From contig BFEA01000007.1 in the NCBI GenBank assembly GCA_003427395.1, positions 7,081,922 to 7,125,209 of the forward strand: 43,288 nucleotides of DNA, given 5' to 3'. The notes below the pieces were generated by a model. That model was given only the letters and a program-made list of their open reading frames with translations. It did no database searches and was not told where the DNA came from. A program made the translations under genes and the position numbers. The stretch is from Chara braunii (Eukaryota; Streptophyta; Charophyceae; Charales; Characeae). Below, one piece after another: positions 40,353-43,288 of the stretch; position 1 is the first letter of the stretch, and every line of letters begins with the position of its first letter.

Positions 40353-41351
40353 CTACATCTCGGCCTCGTCAGCGAACAACTCATCCTCAACCCAATCCTC
40401 CTCTAGAGGCTCCTCCTCATCCTCGAGAGCCCATGTACGTTGATAGTAAGCTCTTAACTCAAAGAAACCTACAAGGGACNTTTCCCTAACAGAAGGATTG
40501 AACCCCTGTTCGTCAAACAGCTCTGCCAATCCAGCCAAATGGCTCGGCGGCTNCCGTATGGCCCTGTCAAACGTGGACCAAAACTCAACAGGCTGGTCCT
40601 GAGCAAGCCCTCGCCACGAGTCTCGNGGTGAAGCGGCCCTAATTAGCTCCACTAATTTCAAGGCTTCGTTCCNAAACCTAGGCCCCTCCTTCCACAAAGC
40701 GTAATATGCGTGGTGCTTGTCACTGGACCGTAAGAGGGTCNGAATCTCTTCAAAAGCTAAATGTACCTGAATTAGCCTGCCAAGCCCTCCCAGGAATGCG
40801 TCTAAGACAAACAAGGGGATNGGAAGCCTTATCGCTTCTTCCGAGTGTGGCAGAAACCCCTCCTTAGCGAGGCGGAGTGAGACTCGTATGGATCTAAACT
40901 CTCGATCCACCTGACGCTGTCGTTCCTGGTGTCTCTCAACCTCCTCGCGCAGCACTTCCACCGTCGGTGCCTCGTCCTCCCACGTATACCGATCGAGACT
41001 CGGTATTATGCCTAGGTGCTGGTCGCGTTGGCCNTGTTCTACCGCTCTTNGTACAACGTCTGCGAGCACTGTAGCCTGATAGTAAAGGAAGCCGCTTANT
41101 GACAACTCTATCGAAGTCGGAACGACCCTCCCTCTACTATCTCGGTCGAATCCAGTACGAGACACTACCAACAGCCAAACCACCGGCCTCAATAATATCG
41201 ACCTCCAGGTCCCGTCTATTTCCCCTCTGTTGGGCACCAGAGTCAACCTGCCCGGTAACGTGAATTCTACCCAGTCTTCGTCTATAAATTCGGGCTCTTC
41301 TTATGTGAACTGCCTCACCCCCACTNGATACTCTATCTCACACCGAGGCAT
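40353..41351 (-). CDS. Accessory ORF2 (~332 codons), one early stop
   Basis: ATG 41,351-41,349 touches the ORF1 stop (TAGATG). TAA at 41,303-41,301 interrupts codon 17, after which the frame is open for over 300 codons, so I treat it as a lightly damaged gene. Product: beta-like first part (WRSILLRPVVWLLVVSRTGF), then a charged coiled-coil stretch (LREEVERHQERQRQVDREF), a helical middle (IPLFVLDAFLGGLGRLIQVH) and a very acidic C-terminus (DEEEPLEEDWVEDELFADEA). Its FFELRAYYQRTW near the end faintly resembles the ORF1 C-terminal region. Largest accessory ORF; unknown family. Confidence 0.6.
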
Positions 41352-42053
41352 CTAAACCTCCTCAGAACTCCCGTTCAAGATCCTAGCCNTGTCTATCTCA
41401 CCGGAGACAGCCCCTCGTCGGAGTTCAGCCCTAATTNTGAAGAAAACCCGTCTCAACTCCCTACTACTTGGTATAGCTCTATCCAGACAGTAGGTCACCA
41501 ACCATGTTAGCTCGGCTGTAGAGGGTCTAAATTGGACGGCCTTCTTGAGCGCTCTTACCAACGTCCAGTGGTGCTCCACTCTCCCAAAGACAAGGCTCGT
41601 CAGGAACCTGGGTATGGTCGTTGGACCAACGGCAGTCACTTTAGGACGCTTCCAATCATAAGCGCACCGGACTGAATATCGGGCTACAGTGTCCGGGCCT
41701 GCCAAAAAATCTTGAAACACCCCAAACCCGTATCTGCGGCCAAAGGACAATAGACAGAGGAAAGCGCGGCAGCCTCTCACAGCGTCTATCGCTAGGAATT
41801 CCCACTCATCTGGTGACAAATAGAGTCTAACGCTCACCTCTGCGGCAAGCGGCTCACTCTCCCTGTCTCTCCTCACACATGACCTGGGCTGACACTCGAT
41901 CCTCATCCACAGGAAAACTCCTTCCCGGACGACTAAACCTCGCTCTATCGTGGGTCTATACTTACTCCTTCCTTCCAGTGGTAGGTTCACAACATCGTAC
42001 TCGCCCACCTCTTGCCTAAGATGAATTTGAGTACCTGACTCGATATACACCAT
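41352..42053 (-). CDS. Accessory ORF1 (233 aa), unknown
   Basis: ATG 42,053-42,051 (MVYIESGTQIHLRQEVGEYD), stop TAG 41,354-41,352 directly abutting the ORF2 ATG. The middle has alternating strands (GVFLWMRIECQPRSC; EVSVRLYLSPDEWEFLAIDA) and a segment with Trp and His (VEHHWTLVRALKKAVQF); the end is basic. VSVRLYLSP resembles the CDVRIYLP strand of ORF4. Five Cys residues lie between 54 and 133 without a clear zinc motif. Unbroken. Unknown function. Confidence 0.65.
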   Translation of the reverse strand: MVYIESGTQIHLRQEVGEYDVVNLPLEGRSKYRPTIERGLVVREGVFLWMRIECQPRSCVRRDRESEPLAAEVSVRLYLSPDEWEFLAIDAVRGCRAFLCLLSFGRRYGFGVFQDFLAGPDTVARYSVRCAYDWKRPKVTAVGPTTIPRFLTSLVFGRVEHHWTLVRALKKAVQFRPSTAELTWLVTYCLDRAIPSSRELRRVFFXIRAELRRGAVSGEIDXARILNGSSEEV

Positions 42054-42099
42054 TCCTAATCAAAATCCAATAGTTCTCTCGTTCGCCCTCTTCCCGTGT

Positions 42100-42278
42100 T
42101 TATCTCTCGGACTGATTGAGTTCACNGACCCCCACGANAGGCCCCCACCGATCNCTCCTATATCCCTTCAAGACGTCAACAGGCCTAGGAAAGAACNGCC
42201 CTATGGCGTATCTCTCCCGNCCCTCGTGTCAAGAAGGAGGATTGATCAATGTACCATCGNCGCTGGCCTACCACCTAC
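42100..42278 (-). pseudogene. Coding-like remnant upstream of ORF1
   Basis: A minus frame ending in TAA 42,102-42,100, 46 nt before the ORF1 ATG, reads FFPRPVDVLKGYR and VGVxELNQSER with a TGA about 46 codons earlier where Trp is plausible. No ATG is seen in frame. Probably the tail of a further accessory ORF. Confidence 0.35.
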
Positions 42279-42834
42279 GTCGCGACCTGGACACGAGTCG
42301 GCCAGCTCATGTGTCCTAGGGTGGACCGAAGTCACACGCGGCGAAGGGGCGGTGTCTCACTCGTGCATCCTCACGCTCCTATCCATGCCTCTACTCGTCC
42401 CACCTCAGGCATGGTCTCACATCCCGACTCGTGCTGTGAATCAATCCCCCCTGCTATCCATCAGAATCAAATANCCTATCTAGTCCCTGCCCAACTCCAT
42501 GCAATCCGGGGCGCTTCTCCCCTCCCCTTCAGTCCCTTCAAGTCNTCCCCTGCTCACGATGTTCTCTCTCAGAATCAATATCTGGTTAGACAAACCAAAG
42601 GGTGGGGAAAATCAGAATAACCCCTCTCGATCACAAGGGAAGCAACNGGAATGAAATGCATGAAAGACGAGAGAAAAGCAGGAATCAGCAAATCACAAGA
42701 TGCGNAAATCACAATCTCACCCGAGGACNTCGATCATGAGNCGATGGGGGTGTCGTCTGCCCGCTCGTGCTCGTANTGCCTAACGTCTCACCCGATCACT
42801 TGGCCAGCTGACTAGCCTCCTCTCGTCTGTCTTG
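42279..42834 (-). other. Leader region, no gene seen
   Basis: No convincing frame. It lies upstream of the accessory ORFs on the minus strand and contains scattered Ns. Confidence 0.4.
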
Positions 42835-43029
42835 TCATCCCTGTCCTGATCCTCTCACCTCCCNNCGGTTACAGGCGGACCGAAGTCCCGAGAGGCAGCC
42901 TTNCNCNGCAACGNCGACACTATCGACCGGTAGAAGGGCTCTGCCGGCCTCCAACACAAACCCTATNTCTCGCGCCGCGTCTGTCACCCGCGNGAGGGCT
43001 GGTTGGGGNTCCTGTAACCTGCACAAGCC
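42835..43029 (-). CDS. Coding-like segment flanked by splice-like sites
   Basis: An open frame of about 63 codons without ATG, protein-like (RVTDAARxIGFVLEAGRALL). On the minus strand it begins right after CTTGTGCAG and GAGGTGAGA lies near its end, so it could be an exon with acceptor and donor sites. Alternatively it is a fragment of a further accessory ORF. Many Ns. Confidence 0.25.
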   Translation of the reverse strand, partial: GLCRLQXPQPALXRVTDAARXIGFVLEAGRALLPVDSVXVXXXGCLSGLRSACNXXEVRGSGQG

Positions 43030-43288
43030 ACGTCAGTACACATCCAAGACAAAGTGCCGCTCAGACTGACTCGAAGCAATGCAATACAAGTTTCAAAGAG
43101 TAGGCAGGAAAAAGAATAAACAGAGTCTCCATTCAGTCAAGTACAATNGGGTGCTCCGCACAGTTCTCGATCTCNGGNGAAGTCCCNCTGTCTATGTGTG
43201 TGGGGTCTGTTTGAGTGCCTACGGAACGCGTGGATAATCTCCGCCTAACTCTCCCCCTCACGAGGGCTCGCCGATACCTCGCACGCCT
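43030..43288 (-). other. Edge region; leader, intron or 5' LTR end
   Basis: On the minus strand a pyrimidine-rich stretch (tctgtttattctttttcctg) precedes the CTTGTGCAG acceptor-like site. No primer-binding site was found. Confidence 0.3.

Larger units (their letters stand above)
31437..43288 (-). mobile_element. Ty3/gypsy-type element with a 5' accessory ORF cluster
   Basis: Minus-strand order from the right: leader with coding-like pieces, nine packed accessory ORFs (42,053 to 37,454), gag (37,351 to about 35,936), protease (35,926-34,751), RT (about 34,780-33,999), RNase H and integrase (to 31,901), possible polypurine tract (31,812-31,821) and part of the 3' LTR. RT-RNaseH-IN order and the GPY motif place it in Ty3/gypsy (Metaviridae). 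Isolated Ns occur throughout from 31,440 to 43,200 and almost nowhere else, which suggests consensus calling over near-identical copies. The 5' LTR and primer site are not in the window. Confidence 0.75.

Overview
The window is eukaryotic, repeat-dominated nuclear DNA. I found no recognisable host housekeeping gene, rRNA or tRNA gene. It consists of decayed LTR retroelements, several minisatellite arrays, microsatellites and clusters of small unfamiliar ORFs. Two primer-binding sites read on + as the 3' end of a tRNA-Asp; the better copy (20,997-21,015) differs at one base from the plant tRNA-Asp 3' end as I recall it. This, with the element style, suggests a streptophyte (land plant or charophyte alga) with a large genome. 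That is an inference and was not tested against any database.

Layout. 1-430: microsatellites and A/T-rich DNA. 435-2,317: minus-strand gag pseudogene, leader and degenerate primer-binding site of retroelement 1. 2,318 to about 8,556: its unusually long 5' LTR (LTR A). 8,557 to about 13,850: a related long LTR (LTR B), which I read as the 3' LTR of retroelement 2. About 13,850-20,996: the internal part of element 2, with no recognisable gag or pol but with remnants of small minus-strand ORFs. 20,997-21,346: its primer-binding site and the first 329 bp of its 5' LTR (LTR C), which then stops abruptly. LTRs A and B carry, at the same relative place, arrays of short inverted repeats. The cores differ between the arrays and the stems change in a compensatory way from unit to unit.

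21,347-28,430: old sequence with a loose plus-strand series of small, partly broken ORFs, including an ATGA stop/start overlap. 28,540-31,000: a run of different tandem repeats, with a 160-base assembly gap inside the first. 31,437-43,288: a Ty3/gypsy-type element on the minus strand, sprinkled with isolated Ns. It carries gag with a CCHC knuckle, a retropepsin, an RT that has lost its N-terminal half, RNase H and a DD35E integrase.

The most unusual feature is 5' of this gag: about 5 kb holding at least nine small minus-strand ORFs packed like an operon. Junctions include TAGATG, ATGA and ATGGCTAG, and overlaps of 20 to 61 nt. Three of the ORFs are clear tandem paralogues of each other, and a fourth is probably a short relative. 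I recognise no known family for them. Tight packing on one strand ahead of gag-pol suggests a polycistronic genomic RNA translated by termination-reinitiation, as in plant pararetroviruses. The mechanism is inference; the ORF geometry and paralogy are visible. The copy here is broken by stops, two frameshifts and the RT deletion, so it is unlikely to be autonomous now.
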